A DNA stretch of 35,623 nt, from assembly GCA_003561965.1 (NCBI GenBank), contig PWXJ01000173.1, positions 1 through 35,623 on the forward strand. Direction: 5' to 3'. The position numbers and the translations under genes were made by a program. The DNA comes from PVC group bacterium. GTDB taxonomy: Bacteria > Auribacterota > Erginobacteria > Erginobacterales > Erginobacteraceae. Below the pieces are notes generated by a model. It saw nothing but the letters and a program-made list of their open reading frames with translations, ran no database searches and was not told the origin of the DNA. Shown piece after piece: positions 34,485 through 35,623 of the stretch (position 1 is its first letter; each line of letters begins with the position of its first letter).

Positions 34485-35623
34485 AGCAGTAGCGGAGGTC
34501 GAGGAAACGCTTCCGGAATTTTTTGACCTCTTCCTTGAGGTTCTTTCCGTCCAGGACTACGGAGCGGATCATCCCGGCCAGCTCGGCGAAGTCGTCTTCC
34601 TCCATTCCGAAGCGGGTCATCTCCGAGACCCCGAGGCGGAGGCCGCCGGCGGCGGAGAAGCCCTCGTCCTGGGGACGGGCCTGGTAGTTGACGATAATGT
34701 TGTTCTCCTCCAACCGCCGGGCGGCTTCCGGTCCCTTCCCGTAACCGACGCTGACCACCACCTGGTGGGTCTCGGTCCAGCCCAGCTTCCGGTCGCCGGC
34801 CACTTCCACCCCGGCCTCGTCGAGGGCCCGGGCGAAGGCCCGGGCGTTGGCCACCACCTTCGGCTGGTACTACTCCTTGAAGGCGTTCATCTCGTAGGCG
34901 GCCATCAGCAATCCGAGCAGGGTGCCCAGGTGGTGGTTGGAGACCGAACCGGGGAAGGTCCGGGAGAGGACCGACTCCCAGAGCGGCCAGCGGCAGTCGT
35001 CGCGGGAGTAGTTTCCGGCCACGATCCCCCGCTGGGTGCCGAAGAAGGTCTTGTGAGTGGATCCGGTGACGAACTCGGCCCCCTCCTTGAAAGGTTCCTG
35101 GAAGTGGGGTCCGTTCAGCCCCAGGACGTGGGCCATATCGTACATCAGGACCGACCTCGGGGAGAGTTCGTCGATCAGCTCCCGGAGTTCGGCCACCGGC
35201 TCCCGGTAGAGGATCATCGACTTGCCGAGGATGACCAGCTCGGGTTGGTGTTCGGCGATCAGGTAGCGGCAGGCCTCGATGTCGATCTGGTAGGGGTTGT
35301 CGGGCAGGACCGGGAAGTTGACCACCGCCGGGCTTTCGGTCACCGGGTCGCGGGCGACGTAGTCCCGCAGCGCCCCCATCGGCTGGGAGCTTAAATGCCC
35401 GCCCCGGATGATGTGGTGGTTCATCACCCTCCGCAGCCGCCGCGGTTCGCGCTTGCGGGCGCCGAAGTTGATCCGGTGGACCATCGCCGAGAAGAGGGCG
35501 GTGTTGGCCATCTGCCCGGAGATCAGGCGGGTCTCCACCTCCCGGCAGCCGAGAAAGGCCCTGAGTTCCGCCTCCAGAAGCTTCTCCACCTTCCCGATGA
35601 ACTCCGCTCCCTGGTAGTAGAAG
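34432..35623 (-). CDS. Divergent serine hydroxymethyltransferase-like PLP enzyme, partial at right edge, interrupted by in-frame TAG (34870-34872)
   Basis: ...FYYQGAEFIGKVEKLLEAELRAFLGCREVETRLISGQMANTALF... EFVTGSTHKTFFGTQRGIVAGN (PLP Lys) ...LLMAAYEMNAFKE-TAG-YQPKVVANARAFARALDEAGVEV... Both sides are in the same reverse frame, and FKx-YQxxVxxNARA matches canonical SHMT. Confidence 0.82.

Noticed and set aside
509-35623. Genome-wide reassignment of UAG to an amino acid
   Set aside because: About 9 of 33 genes end naturally at TAG, including gcvH, gcvPB, nfeD, GT2 and GT4. Full reassignment would extend these into antisense or neighbouring genes. Only localized or leaky recoding is kept as a hypothesis.
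1-35623. tRNA/rRNA genes, CRISPR arrays, transposases, prophage or defence systems
   Set aside because: I saw no tRNA T-arm-like intergenic cloverleafs, no spaced direct repeats and no recognisable integrase, transposase, phage or restriction proteins by eye. tRNAscan/Infernal and HMM runs would be needed to exclude them formally.

Overview
This is a GC-rich bacterial chromosomal window with about 33 supportable protein-coding genes. I saw no rRNA, tRNA, CRISPR array or transposase. From left to right it contains: (i) an edge-truncated RpoA-CTD-like ORF (-); (ii) a CaCA/YrbG-type cation exchanger whose frame is interrupted by one in-frame TAG; (iii) small proteins, including a zinc-ribbon microprotein and a MazG-like pair; (iv) a YfhO-like membrane protein (-); (v) a membrane-microdomain locus, nfeD(long)-nfeD(short)-floA-Pro-rich protein-floA, with near-duplicate floA genes, a heptanucleotide repeat tract and a dispersed GTCATTGCGAGGAGC-type repeat; (vi) a co-oriented surface-polysaccharide/lipid-linked biosynthesis cluster (TPR protein, two radical SAM enzymes plus a ThiH/HydG-like radical SAM enzyme, flippase, AlkP-type phosphodiesterase, PaaK/CapK-like ligase, methyltransferase, pyruvyltransferase, GT2, GT4); (vii) an orphan BMP-type lipoprotein; (viii) a PLP enzyme / small protein / gcvH / gcvPA / gcvPB / methyltransferase run with no gcvT; (ix) a secreted ComEC-like MBL protein; (x) a flavin reductase-like protein; (xi) a divergent SHMT-like gene (-) running off the window edge, also interrupted by one in-frame TAG. 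The most notable signal is two conserved-looking genes (exchanger and SHMT-like), each broken only by a single in-frame TAG with no frameshift. TAG is also the apparent normal stop for about 9 of 33 genes by hand count, so wholesale amber reassignment is not supported. Site-specific readthrough or Pyl insertion, split genes, nonsense mutation and sequencing error all remain open.
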